This document shows, one piece after another, positions 11,234-23,252 of a stretch of 64,000 nt of DNA. The DNA comes from Tubulanus polymorphus (lineage: Eukaryota > Nemertea > Palaeonemertea > Tubulaniformes > Tubulanidae). The stretch is from positions 22,536,001 through 22,600,000 of the forward strand of contig NC_134025.1 of NCBI RefSeq assembly GCF_964204645.1, read 5' to 3'. Numbering within the stretch: the stretch's first letter is position 1; every line of letters starts with the position of its first letter. The notes under the pieces are model-generated. The model made no database searches. It had not been told where the DNA came from and saw only the letters and a program-made list of their open reading frames with translations. The position numbers and the translations under genes are program-made.

Positions 11234-11299
11234 TAGTTTTTCTGTATTTCATTTTGTTTGTCATTTAAAAACTTGCAATAAGGAATAGATTGAATGGTT

Positions 11300-13015
11300 T
11301 TGGCTAACTTCAGAAGGCATACCTTTATTTTAGAGTAATGTTTCTGCCAAGAGAATCTTCAGAAGAGGTATTGTCGGGTTCCTCGCTGCGTTCGCCTTAG
11401 ATCTGATAGGGCCTCTTGACATGTTGGAAGAAAGTTTGTTTGATTTCAGCGTGCATCGATATAGTTAAACCTCGTTGATACGATTCTAAAGATGAAACCC
11501 GCTTATTACGATGATTTACAGCATGTTGCAGCTACGATATCTGTATATCTATCAGGATTATCTGAAACCTGTTGAATACAACAATTTCATTGTTTCCCAA
11601 AAGACTCGTATAAACAAGGTTCCGCCGTACTATTCTCGCACTAAGAGTGAAATGACTTAAGGATTTTTTCACTGCATTGTTTTTGTCAAAGTCGAATGAA
11701 CTCCCAGATGTAGCTTTGAATTTCCTCCATCAATACATGCTTCCAAAAATACCTTGGCTATTTCGGCAAAGGAATAAAACATTTGTACTTTCAAGTTATC
11801 CATGGGGAATGAAGTGCAAATTTTAGTAGACCCCTTCCTTGTAGGGGAACTATTTGTGCCAAAAAGCGACCATAAACATGGAAAGAGATGACAACATGAT
11901 TGGAGAAAAATGTGAATTTCCATTTTATTAGAGGATTTTTCTTCCAAAAATCTGCGCTGACAAATAAATTAAATGATTAAGTGTATAGATGTACATATCA
12001 AATATGTTTATGTATAACAAACGATGCATGATTATACAGATAATACACTATGCTTATACGCACCAACAAGGTTGGGAGTGGTAAAAATTAACCATTTGGA
12101 CAAACAACCAACCTTATTCAAAGGAATGTTGAGCAATTTGATATCAATTTCCAAAGAATGAGCAAATTTTAGATCATGTCCATCCATTTTTTGGAGATCG
12201 AAAACGACTGTAACCCTAATAGACACACATTGATCAAACCAAAACATGGCTTCATGACTACTCAAACATTCTTTTTACTGTCAATCTTCGAACTCGGTGT
12301 TAAGAATATACCATGAACAACTTTCAAGGACTGAAACATAAAACTAAAACACATTATTTATCTCTGGAATCCTGCCCGTGTAAACCCAATCCATTAAAAA
12401 GTCAACTCTGTTTAGTATAAGATTAAGATTTATCTCCAGCTTCTGCATACAACTTACTGTCTGTATGTATTGGCAGACTTGTTATAACATACAACAGACG
12501 GATGTCGCCCATAGCTGCCAAAGAAGTTTTATACACATCTCTACCTACATGTATGGGGGAAAGGACTTAAATAAATGGGAAAAGGTAGATGCTTTCCAGA
12601 TCAAACAATATTCATTGTAATAACTGATGAATCGCAGTACATAGCTTGATTTGTACTAATGTGTTCCTGATAAACATTCTTTGGCACACCCCAGTCATTA
12701 AACACGCAAGCACATAAACTATAACGTAAAATTTTCAACTCGTATACTAAACTCTGAAGTTTTAGCAATATCAACAATACAAACAAGACAGCTTTTAGAA
12801 ACTAAACTTGAAATACCGGCAAAGCGCAAACTATATCTTAGATCATCGAAATTTACACAGTAAAATTTGCTAACCTATTGAAACCAATAACCGGCATACA
12901 AATACATAAATTTTCAGATACACACATAATAATAACACATATTGATCATGATGGTATTGAAACCATACTCATCATAAATCTATAACATAGACATCTTAGC
13001 ACAGCTTTTTACAAA
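11300..13015. other. intergenic, no gene seen
   Basis: AT-rich sequence with several stop-interrupted frames and no splice-bounded coding exon. The 3' UTR of the minus-strand gene ending at 14389 may extend into this region, but no clear polyadenylation site was chosen. Confidence 0.4.
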
Positions 13016-13129
13016 ACTAGTTTTCAATTGCATGTGTATGAGAAAACACCATGTGAATTAATACTAGGATTCCAGGTACACCATGCCCACTTGGGAAGTG
13101 GATTCAAATGCTCAACAGTCGAACAATTT

Positions 13130-14192
13130 CAATATTCAATGCCCCAAAAACCAATGACCTTGAAACTCACCACAATCATAGAACATGTCAGCAGCTACGA
13201 TTTAAAATTGATTGTGATAACAAAATATGCCTCGTTACCAATTCAATATGGAAATACTAACTTATTCTACTTTTCAACACCCCCTGGTAACCATATGCTA
13301 AACCAAATGACCTTGAAACTCAAGACAATCATAGAACATGTCATGAACTACAACTTTGCAATTGATCATGGTAACAAATTATGCCTAGGTACCAATATAA
13401 TAAGGATATACTAAGTGATTGTGGTAACAAAATATGCATAGGTATAAATATAATATAGAAATAATAAGTTATTGTATTATTCAACGCCCCCTGGTGGCCA
13501 GATACAAAAACCAATGACCTTGAAACTCGCCAAAATCATACAACACGTTATGAGCTACAACTTTTCAATTGATTCTTGCAACAAAATATGCTTAGGTATC
13601 GATATGTGGAAAAACTTTTTCCCACCTACGAATGAGTACTGATGACACCAAGATGGCCGCCAATTGCGTCATAATTGGCTGATCAAAAATACCTGTCAGT
13701 GTCAGGTATCAAACATCCCTTTCCAAATTGCAATGAGAAATAGCAAACCAGTAGGAAGCTACAGGACTCAGAATTCGGATCAAAATTGACACTTTTGGGC
13801 ACTAAAAAGGTCATAGGACGGCCATCTTGAGTCCGATCGACCCAATTTTTCTTACGCTGATGGGCCCTTGGGGGATTCAAATATATACGAAAGATCAAAG
13901 TAATTGATCAAAGCGTCTTCAAAATTTCCCTCAAAAAGTTCAAAAATGTGTAAAAAGTGCTGATTTTGACAAACAACAATGGCTGCCAGTCGGATACTGA
14001 CAGAGCCAGTTTTTGGGCTGAAGATGTGTCTAGGGTAGATACATGTGTAACCCAAATATCAAGACATTACATTGAAGCGTCTTCAAAACTTCCCAAAAAC
14101 ACTGGATTCCGTCTACGGACGGACGAACGGACGGACCACGGATGAAAAGTAAACGCAATAGCCCGCTGGGACTAAAGTCCCAAGTGGGCTAA
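13130..14192 (+). mobile_element. pearl-like (Helitron-related?) composite repeat, copy 1
   Basis: Three core units of roughly 160-200 bp, each starting near CCAATGACCTTGAAACTC (about 13152, 13311 and 13512), are followed by a unique section, then an ACGG-type microsatellite (14113-14142), then a hairpin (14160-14190) and CTAA. Tandem cores plus an ACGG microsatellite are hallmarks of bivalve 'pearl' elements, and a 3' hairpin plus CTRR terminus is a Helitron trait. No transposase is encoded, so it would be non-autonomous. The 5' boundary is not resolved. Confidence 0.6.
14160..14192 (+). repeat. terminal hairpin of the pearl-like element
   Basis: AGCCCGCTGGGACT, a two-base loop, then AGTCCCAAGTGGGCT forms a near-perfect stem. 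CTAA overlaps its end and is followed by T, the context expected at a Helitron 3' terminus. Confidence 0.6.
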
Positions 14193-14388
14193 TAATAGCA
14201 ACTCAATATTTAAAAATACATTGTACAACTAATTCATTAATACTACTGCGTAATCCAGTCAATAAGGCTTATTACAGTATGCATAAATAACTTCAATCTG
14301 GGACAATTTGTGACCATGAAGGTTTATGGGGGGGGGGGGAACTATGGTTATTGCACGTTATTTGAACTCTTGTTTCGGACTAAATGCT

Positions 14389-17300
14389 TTAAGTGTCATC
14401 ATCACTGCATTGGCTGGCGGCCACAAGAGCATCAGCCATGCGCTCTTCCGCTAATTCATGGGACGTTTGATGAACTTCCATATAAATTTTGACTAGGATT
14501 TCAGGAAATAACACCCGAAACACATAATCCATGTACTGAAAATGTAACGAAACAATTTGGTCACAGTGGAACTACAAATGTACTGGTAATCTTTCACAGG
14601 TTATACGATATTGTTGTCATGCTAACCTTCATGTGTGTCTGGCAAAACATATGTAATAGTTGTTCCATTATGCAATCACCTTGATCCTCACTGTATAAAG
14701 TGACTGGCACTTGATAAGTCAAATTACCTGAAATGAAATAGGCAAGTGAAATACCGGTACATGGATATTTGAGTTATCGAAATAGAAAATTGTTGATCAC
14801 AAGGCCTCATTTTTACTTACGCCTGTCCTTTCCACCGTTCTTGTAGTCTTCATGACGTCGGCATTTAATCTATAAGTATTCGCAATCAGAATTACCGGTA
14901 GATTGACTCAATGCAAATATCACTGAAAACTAAGTTGACTAGCTTGTATTTGATGAGGAAAAAAAAGAATACCTTTCCCTGGAAAATGCTCCTCAAATAT
15001 TGCTCATTCTTTGTAACCAGATAAGATATTTGCTGAGCTTCCAACTGTGAAACCTCTCTGCAAGTTAAAACCAGATTATCCTAAATCATTGTACGTAATT
15101 TGCAGATCTTAAACACCCTTCTCAGAAAAGATCCAAAGTCCATCTTTCAAACATTTATTGAATAATAGCAATGACAATGACTACTAACTTGACTGCTCGT
15201 ATATGCATCATCATTTCATCTACTCGATCTGGTTCAATGGTGATTACTTCAGGAGATGAAAGATCTTCAATTATCGTACATAGATCTTCCTCTCGAACGC
15301 ATTCTGCATTACTGCGGGATAATGACTCTATACAAAAATCAAAGCTTTCTGTTAAAATTCCACAATTTTACGCCAAAATCTAAGGCTAATTCAGCCCTTA
15401 GAGATTTTTAAATATTCGGTTCACTAACAACAATCCTGCTCTGTATCAAAACTAAATGGTTTACAAATGGGAAGGTTGTAATCAAAGAATCATTGAAAAA
15501 CTTACTTCGGATTTCTTTAACGACCGATTTCCTCCTCGGCTTTGGTGGAGCAATAAAAGGAAGATCATCTTCTTCTAACATCGTTTCACAAGACCTCTCG
15601 ATAGATCTCCGGCTCATGTCAGATACTTCGTTATTATGCTGCATTTCTGCAGTGCTGGCCACAGACTTCTTCGATGAGGTATTCTTTTGGCATGAAAAAT
15701 TCGACGACGGAATAGTTCTTTTTGGCTCGGATTTAATAGAGTTCACTTTTGACCGCTGAGATTTTGTGGACAGAATGTCCGGAAGCTCGTCTATGGCCAA
15801 AATATCGTCAGCTTCATTCGCTGGTGACTGATTGTTGTGCGTCATTACATTATTGTTCGTTTCTTCCGTTAGCGGTTTCATCTTTTTAGGTTTAGTTACC
15901 GGTGCGCAATCTTTGTCGACTTTTCTTTTGGTATTTTTAAGTGGTTTGAGTTGATTGCAATCTGTACGGTCGCCTTTCAAATCGTCAACAGAGGACGTGA
16001 TATTCTTTGATAAGGATTCAAAAATATTTGCGACTCCGTTGCGATTTTTCATTTTCAATGAACCCCCCAACACTGAAGAGGTAGTCGCAGCTGAAGACAA
16101 GTCAGATGAACAAGCGCTGGAGGTAGCTTTGTCATTGCTATCAGACATTTTCCCTCCCTTTTTTGACTTTGCAGCTCGTTTCGACAACTTCGGCCCACTG
16201 CGATCAATACTGGAAATATTAGGAATTAAAAGAATATGAATAAGTTCTAACAGTTTTGATGATACACAAGTTATAATCAGTCCCAGAGCTAAAAACGATA
16301 TAGAATTTTGAAAATCAAACGAAACAGGCATTCTTATGAACTGAAGCCTTGCGTTAATCACATTATTCTACAATTGAAAACAAACTACTTTCCAATATAG
16401 AACTGAGACAAGAATATTGGAATAGTCAAATCCATTCAAACACCCCCCAAAAATGTGTACATATATATGCCGCAAAGTTATTCTGTCATATTTCATCAGT
16501 ATCTACACTGCAGATAAAAATCAATATTTGTAAAAGCCAAAAACATGCAACATGCAATATAATGTTTTAACACAGATATTTCGATACTCGAGTCTTTGCT
16601 CACGGCAAAAATCAATATCATTAGATTTTCGCTGATGATGAATATTAGGAAACAGTTGACATATGGCATATCATTTTGATCTAAAATCTAACTGTTGGTT
16701 TTCATCATTTGTAATTCATCTACACTACCAAGAATATGTATATATTTATACTACCCAGTAATCTCATTTATCAGTACTTAAATAGCACTCACATATTCTG
16801 CAATTTCCTTTTTTGACAAATCGTGTTATTTGGAACACATGTTTCTTTCATTTCGACTTTTTCCATGTCTTCGAAGTAAGCACTAGTTGTTGGTTCAGTC
16901 TATAAAACAATTGATCTAATCATTCAATACATATCGAAACCTTCATTACCTAACCTAAAGATTTGAAATACTGAAATCATTTTTGTGCAGAAATATACGT
17001 AATTATCGGTGACTTTCAAATATGAAACTTCCTGATTGCTTACCATTGCAGCTGTAGACCTCATGTTCATGCGTTTCAGGACAACGACAACCAACTTCTC
17101 TCGAAATATCGAACAAGCATTCAATTTCATACCTGCACAATAAGTTTTGAAACTAGAGGTCCTGGGACACCACGCCACCACACCATGGAAAAATGCCTGA
17201 TGACCAGTCAATTTTAATCTAGTCAACATCCCCAGGTGGACAAATACAGTAATCAATGAACACGAAACTGACACCAATTGTAGAATGTATAATGAGCTAT

Positions 17301-19771
17301 ACAATTCTGCAATTGATTGTGGTTACAAAATATGCAAAGGTACCAATACATATGGAAATAGGCCTACTGTATCATTCTGTTATTCATTGCCCCCTGGTGA
17401 ACATGTGCAAAAACATACAAATGTACCTTGAAACTCACCATAATCATTGAATGTGTAATGAGCTACCAATTTGCAATAGATTGTAGGTATAAAATATGGA
17501 TATGTACAAATATAAATGGCAAAATTGAAAAAAAAAGGAAATCAAGACCTATAACAGTGCTAACAGTTATCAAATATCAAGACTGTAAGTTAAAACTGGT
17601 GGATATTTTCCTAAAAGAAAACTTTTTTTGATATCTACACATGTGGACTGATGAGACAATAAAGGCTACCAATAGTTTGATAAAAATTTTTTGATCGAAA
17701 AAACCTGTCTGATATGTTAAAGATCCCCATAACGAATTGCAATGAACAATGGCAAACCATTAACAAGCTACACGTCATCAAATTCTGGCATAAAAAATGA
17801 CAATGTTTGGTACAAAAAAGTCACGCACAGCCATCTTGCGTTAGCTCAACCAAATCTATCTGATGATAACAGGCCCGAAGGGTATACACATGTGCTGATT
17901 TTAGTGAATATCAATGGCCGCCAATCGGCTATCTTGATTGTGACGAAGGTAGATTCATCTACAAACCAAATCTCAAAATGATCCGTTAAAGCTTCTTCAA
18001 AACTTCCCAAAATAATTGGATTCGATCTTCGGATGGAGGAACGTACAAAAACTGATGAAAAGTGAACGCATTAGCCAGCTGGGACTTAAATCAAATTAAG
18101 GAAAATTGTGATGAATGAGTTATATGACAAAGGTCCACAGATGGTGGAAATGACCAGATATTTTGGTTTTTTTGGGTTTATATCAAATTTGATTTCTCAT
18201 ACCTTGCTCGCTTCCATCAGATGAGTTCTTGTCAGCAGTTGTATGACTTCTGGTAAATAAACAAGCTTGCAAATCCGGTTTCAACTTGAATTTGTATAAT
18301 GCTTCAAACGTCAAACCTGAAATTCATTACAAAATAATAACAGTTTTCACTTGACTACAATGCTATGTACGTAGCTATGAATGAAATCATCCATATGCAT
18401 GAAAAAATGCCATTGCAATAAACTTAGCTTTTATGTTCACTCATTGATCTTCATGTGCTGGGATTTTAGAGGGGCTATATTCATTCATTTATCTACCATT
18501 GTGGCCAATGAGCCCCCAAGATGCAAAACTCTTTGTAGGAGGTTTGTGGTCTCCCAGAAACTTTATTTTGGTCCAGTGTACTGCACTTCAAAGCCATTAT
18601 CACAGTAAGTATTCAGAGATCATCGCTATCTATTGACGTAGAGGGCCAGCAGATTTTCAGAGGAGTCAACGTGAAAAATAAAGAGGTAGCCACCTCTTTG
18701 AAACCCTCTGTGTAGGACACTGTCACTTCAATTAATCTAATATACCAGGGCTCGGTTTCATAGACTGAGTATCAAAGTTATCCCTAGGGGTAAATCCTCA
18801 ATCCGGGTGATAACCACCGTAGTAACAATGAGAAACCATGGTTATAACTCACAAATTTCAAAATATTCTCAGGTATTACTTTTCTTCCACATCTATGAAA
18901 CCAAGCCCAGGCGTGTATCTTTATGGGTATAGAGCAGGGGCGGATGCAGGGGGACTTATGAGACTTGTACAAGTCCATCAAAATTTTTCTGGGTGCCCTT
19001 TTTCATTTTGTTAACAAAGATAATTGGTGCATTTCAGTGCAGGAGTACGCTTAAAGGAGTGACCTTTTGGGATGTAACGAATCCTTCAAAATTGACCTCT
19101 AGACCCGCTCCTGTAGAGTACATAGAAGTTTGAAATGTACGAACCTGATTTGATTTCGCAGTATTGGTCTTTGTTATCGATTGGTCGACGTTTTTTCTTT
19201 TCTTCGTCATACTGTTGCATGCGGCGATTGAGCACTTCTTTTAATGTTTGGTCAAAATCCTATGAAATTAAACTATCGCCGATTAGTTACTGTAAAGTAC
19301 ACTCCTACCCCTTTCCTTTATCCGGCACTGTCCCAGTGTCTTACATCCGTATCTTCGATTGGTCCATCCGATTTCAAAAGCTGGGGCTGCTGCCACACTT
19401 CCACTTGAAAAACCTGGTTTTTAGATACCTATAATTATGCATGAATATATTTCTGATTATTGAAGATCAATAACAAATATTAAATAATCTACCGGCCAAA
19501 ATAGTAGGACTGTAGCTAAGTCTGAAAAATGACCTAAAGCTGCAAAATTTTGAACATCTCCATTTGTACACCAACAGTTAAAGCGGGATTATCATTTTCA
19601 GATGTGGGCACACGCCGGTGTGAACTGTTGAAAGCTCTGTTAGGTCTAAAGATGCAGACTTTTTCAAGACTTGATATCAGCCGTTTAATACCTGCACGAA
19701 TCTTGTTTTCGTATTATACACCATCATGCAATCCTCGCAAAAAGGGGGCAATCCAATCAAACTTTCTCCAT
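14389..19771 (-). CDS. PWWP3A/B (MUM1/EXPAND1)-like C-terminal domain protein, N-terminus not found
   Basis: Eleven consecutive exons agree in phase (high to low): 19771-19692, 19259-19145, 18316-18203, 17132-17044, 16899-16793, 16209-15506, 15348-15189, 15057-14973, 14869-14821, 14727-14627 and 14535-14389, giving about 583 residues. The C-terminal part (YLVTKNEQYLRSIFQGK, VPVTLYSEDQGDCIMEQL, YMDYVFRVLFPEILVKIY) follows, segment by segment, the C-terminal domain I know from vertebrate PWWP3A/B, including the hallmark V-L-[LF]-P-E. PWWP3A acts in chromatin at DNA breaks. The 704-nt exon encodes a Ser/Lys-rich, probably disordered middle with basic clusters (KLSKRAAKSKK). The N-terminal part has a CEDC pair (PPFCEDCMMVYNTKTRF). 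No PWWP motif was found; it may lie in exons upstream of 19.8 kb or be absent. Family assignment is by remembered similarity. Confidence 0.55.
17230..18092 (+). mobile_element. pearl-like composite repeat, copy 2 (intronic, 3'-truncated)
   Basis: Same orientation as copy 1. It has two core units (about 17255 and 17425, with ATGTACCTTGAAACTCACC), then the same unique section (AAACTTCCCAAAATAATTGG, GATGAAAAGTGAACGCATTAGCC), and stops within the left half of the terminal hairpin (CAGCTGGGACT). It lies in the intron between exons 17132 and 18203 of the minus-strand gene. Confidence 0.6.
18748..18908. mobile_element. MITE with GGGCTCGGTTTCATAGAC ends
   Basis: The left end GGGCTCGGTTTCATAGAC is mirrored by ATCTATGAAACCAAGCCC at the right. 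About 160 bp, non-coding, intronic in the PWWP3-like gene. The ends resemble those at 24889-25000. Confidence 0.6.
18935..19113. mobile_element. short inverted-repeat element, CAGGGGCGGAT family
   Basis: Begins CAGGGGCGGATGCAGG and ends CTAGACCCGCTCCTG. It is flanked by similar sequences (TATAGAG and TGTAGAG), which may be a decayed target duplication. Located in an intron of the PWWP3-like gene, immediately next to the element ending at 18908. Confidence 0.55.
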
Positions 19772-19799
19772 CTAAAAAATGAATGTTATTCACGTTTAT

Positions 19800-22700
19800 C
19801 TTGTGAAAATATGATTTTCATTTTTAATTTGGCAAGTGATGTTTTACGGATATGGCTTAATTCCAGTAAACGCTTTGCTGATAACTCATTCTGATTGGCT
19901 AATTAACATCATGTATGCACACTGAGGTGTGTGACTTAGAACATTCAAGGAAAGTGTTGAGATGAGAGTTAGAGAAAATAGAGCAGTAGGGCCTATTTGA
20001 ACCTGGGCTAGCATTTTGACAACGTCTTTCCACAAGACCCCTGAGGTGCCTTAAATTCCCTCTAACATTTTAACTACATGTAGCACTCAACCTAACCCTA
20101 AAGCGGACCCTTACCCCATTCCTAGCTCTAAACCGGATCCTCTAGACCCTATCAAAACCCTGACCCTAACCTCTAGGCCTAATAAATAGCTTCATCATTT
20201 TCGTAAGATTACCTTATATATGCCGAGTATTATTAGTATATCTTATTATTAGTCAGTCAACCGTCTGTGGTTTAGTTTCACAATCGGATACTTTCACTGA
20301 TGCCCATGCGATTATAAAAGCTTACCACAAATGATTAAGTAACTAACTTATCTAGATTATATAGGCCTACTAACTGAAGGTCAGCAAAATAGCATTAACT
20401 GGAATAATGCTGCATCGGCAAAATATCCACTTCCTTATAGGCCGAACTAGGCTGAGGCCTGCATTGAAGAATTTATAAGGTGACCCAGTTTGGTTTAGTT
20501 CAATTCTAGATTTTGATAAGATTAGCTCATCTCCAATATTTAAATAAGAGAGAGAGAGTACCAATGAATGTACTGTAGGCCTACCGATTTTCTAACTAGA
20601 GACTAGCCAACTCTCATTTCTTGATCCCCTACCTTCTTATCTACCTGGTACTTGGGAACAATGACTAGGTAAAATACAATACAGGGCCACCTAAACTGCA
20701 GTCAGAACACTTACATTCTTACCAGGCTTGCAGTGGCGTTGGAAGTGTAAGCGACTGCAACAACGCAGGGGGCTAATAATGCAATAAAGTTAATTGATTT
20801 ACTCTTTTTTAGTCAGCGTTCTTTAAGTCTTTCTTTTAGTAGGGGAGGTTTACGCAGCATCTATTCTTCTTTGAAATAGAGTTATTGGTTATCCCCTATA
20901 TCACCACCTACGCTTTAATGCATTTCCTCAATAAATCTCTTCCCAAAAAATGAAATCATTAATTTTCGCGGTATGAAACAGCTGTTTCAGCGATTTATTT
21001 TATAGATTGTTTACAGTTTTGATGCAATACTTCACATCCTGATATCCACTTGCGATAAACTTAGGCGGCTCGAATCCCTAATCTATTTAGTAATTAACCC
21101 TTTAAAGAGTTTTTAGCAATGAATCGTTCCTGCTTCAAGTAATAGGCCAGAGCAATGTAAAATAAATTTCGAATGATGAATTGATAGAGATGATTAAAAG
21201 CAGACAGTTGAGTTGTGGATTGGTTGTGCATAAAAATGAGCGACTATTGAAAAAGAAAAAAAAAAAACCCAAAATTCATGAAAATTAAGAAAATATTAAA
21301 TATGTTGCATTAAAAGTTTTTTATTAAACATAAAATGGTGGTTGCTACAATGTACTGTTACCTACTCTAATTTTCAATCTCATCTATATCACCAATGTGA
21401 TACACATCCTGCTCCCTTGGGTACAAATTATTTAAGTTAACAATAATCAATACTAAATTTTAGGCATTGTAGGGATTTCAACTTAGGATAAGTTTTCGTA
21501 CATCATAGTCGCTAAAATGTGTTTTAAACTATATCGTGATACATGGATGAAATCAACTAAGTTTAAACATTTTTGAAAATACACATACCATCATATTTCC
21601 CTTCAACTTTTGCATTTCTATCCTCAAAATACATGAGCAATAATGTGTCCATCTCAACAAGTTCAAATCATACATTTACACGAGACTTATGAAAGATTAG
21701 CTACGTAATAGTGGAATATCTATGTGCTCCACCCCGTTGTCACATGACCTTATGGGATGATCACTATGGTAACGGAAATGATTTTTGCGCTTCATGCCCC
21801 GAGGGTATTTCAGGAAAATTCAATACATACACAAGAAAAGTCGGGTTGACGTTAACAACTTCACTAATGTATAACTTCAAAACGCGAAGTAATGGCAAAT
21901 ATAGTGCCAGAGGCGAAATAAATTTGTCACTTTAAATTGTAATTCATACAACAATCAAACTGTTTGATACAAATATAAATGATGACAACATACTTGACAC
22001 TGGTGACACATAGTAGTAGTACACACAACCTAATGCTTATCTAGATCTCATATCAAATGGAATACGTACATGATTCGATCAAATTAATATGTAAAATACC
22101 TTTTACATAAACAGCGTTTGACATGTATCTATGATTATCCAGATTTTAGCCATGGATTTGTGGCACCTGACCTTTTCAAAAGGCAGAATGTTTGCTATTC
22201 AGTGAATGAAACCATATTGAAGAAATCACAGTATTTCAAATGAAAGTTAAAACTTTGTCTAAGTCGGATCTTTTGCGACAAAGAAAAATCTTCCGACTTA
22301 GAAAAAGCTGGATTTCCAATTTCCAAAACTACAATTTGAGAATGAATTTCTGTAAATCGAAAAATTCAATCAACATCTACAATGAATGGTTTAAAAACAC
22401 TGAAACATTTCGGGTTTATTTTTCTTTTCTAATGCGCTGACCACTACTAAAATAATGACTGTTGACATGTATCGTTGATCCAATTTACACGCAAGGTTTA
22501 TTGTATTTCTTTTCTCCAGGCCTTACCATAGGCATTGAACATATTGGAGGCAAACCTTAAAATTTTCTAATGACATATCAAAGTACGCTTCAATAATTTA
22601 TTGAATGACGTTTTTTTTTTCTTTGAATACAACGTTTATGAAGAAATTGAATAAATTCGCCGCGGCAATATTTAGAACCTGTCCAAAGCCGGCATTTGGC

Positions 22701-23240
22701 CGCAGCAATCAAAAATTGCTTCCAATGCGCCTGTGTTAATCCCTTACATTTTGCTGATTATTTAGTAAAACAGCTTGTATAAACATTTTTATGATTTTAG
22801 GCCCATAGTGTGATGAGTATGCAGTTGGGCTTGAATTTTATTCAGTTGCACTGTATTTGAAAATAAGGCATTGGCAATAAGACCACACTTATCAACACGG
22901 GTATTCTTTATGTGAAAAAAATAAATTTTTAATATTGTTTTGCATTCAGGTGGGGGATCATCTGAACCACACACTATGCGCCTGGATTTGATAGCTAGCA
23001 ATAAGCAAATCAACTAAAATGTCACTTATTTAGAAATATGTCATGTTCAATTTTAATCTTACTGTTTATGAATATACATAACTGTTGGTGATATGATGCT
23101 TTTTAGAATAGTTACATCAAAATGAAACATATAGCCTCTGACTAAACTGGGGGAAGGGAGGGCAAAACATATGTTGGCCCCTGCATTTTGAATCTGGGTG
23201 GCCAAGGCCTATGCTACAATTAACAGGTGTACTCAGATTA
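19800..23240. other. intron or intergenic; no further exon secured
   Basis: The missing 5' exons of the PWWP3-like gene should lie here because TASP1 begins its 3' end at 23253 on the same strand. I could not secure any. The region holds a degenerate CCCTAA-like stretch (about 20090-20175), a repeat shared with C1D intron 1 (20233-20325, GTCTGTGGTTTAGTTTCA) and AT-rich sequence. Confidence 0.4.
20230..20330 (+). repeat. dispersed repeat also present at 9932-10030
   Basis: Shares AGTCAGT..ACC..GTCTGTGGTTTAGTTTCA and a following ..TTTCAC..GCCCAT..CGATTA.. pattern with 9932-10030. In both places a CCCTAA-like tract lies within about 200 bp upstream, which suggests the telomere-like sequence is part of the repeat. 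Confidence 0.55.
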
Positions 23241-23252
23241 TATGAACTATCA

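Noticed and set aside
13028-13414. 128-codon frame as a gene
   Set aside because: It is a translation through the tandem core units of the pearl-like repeat.
20733-20764. Possible 32-nt minus-strand exon (TTGTTGCAG acceptor, GTAAGA donor) upstream of the PWWP3-like gene
   Set aside because: The phase happens to fit, but the other strand reads CAGTGGCGTTGGAAGTGT, resembling a transposon terminus, and the peptide has no support.
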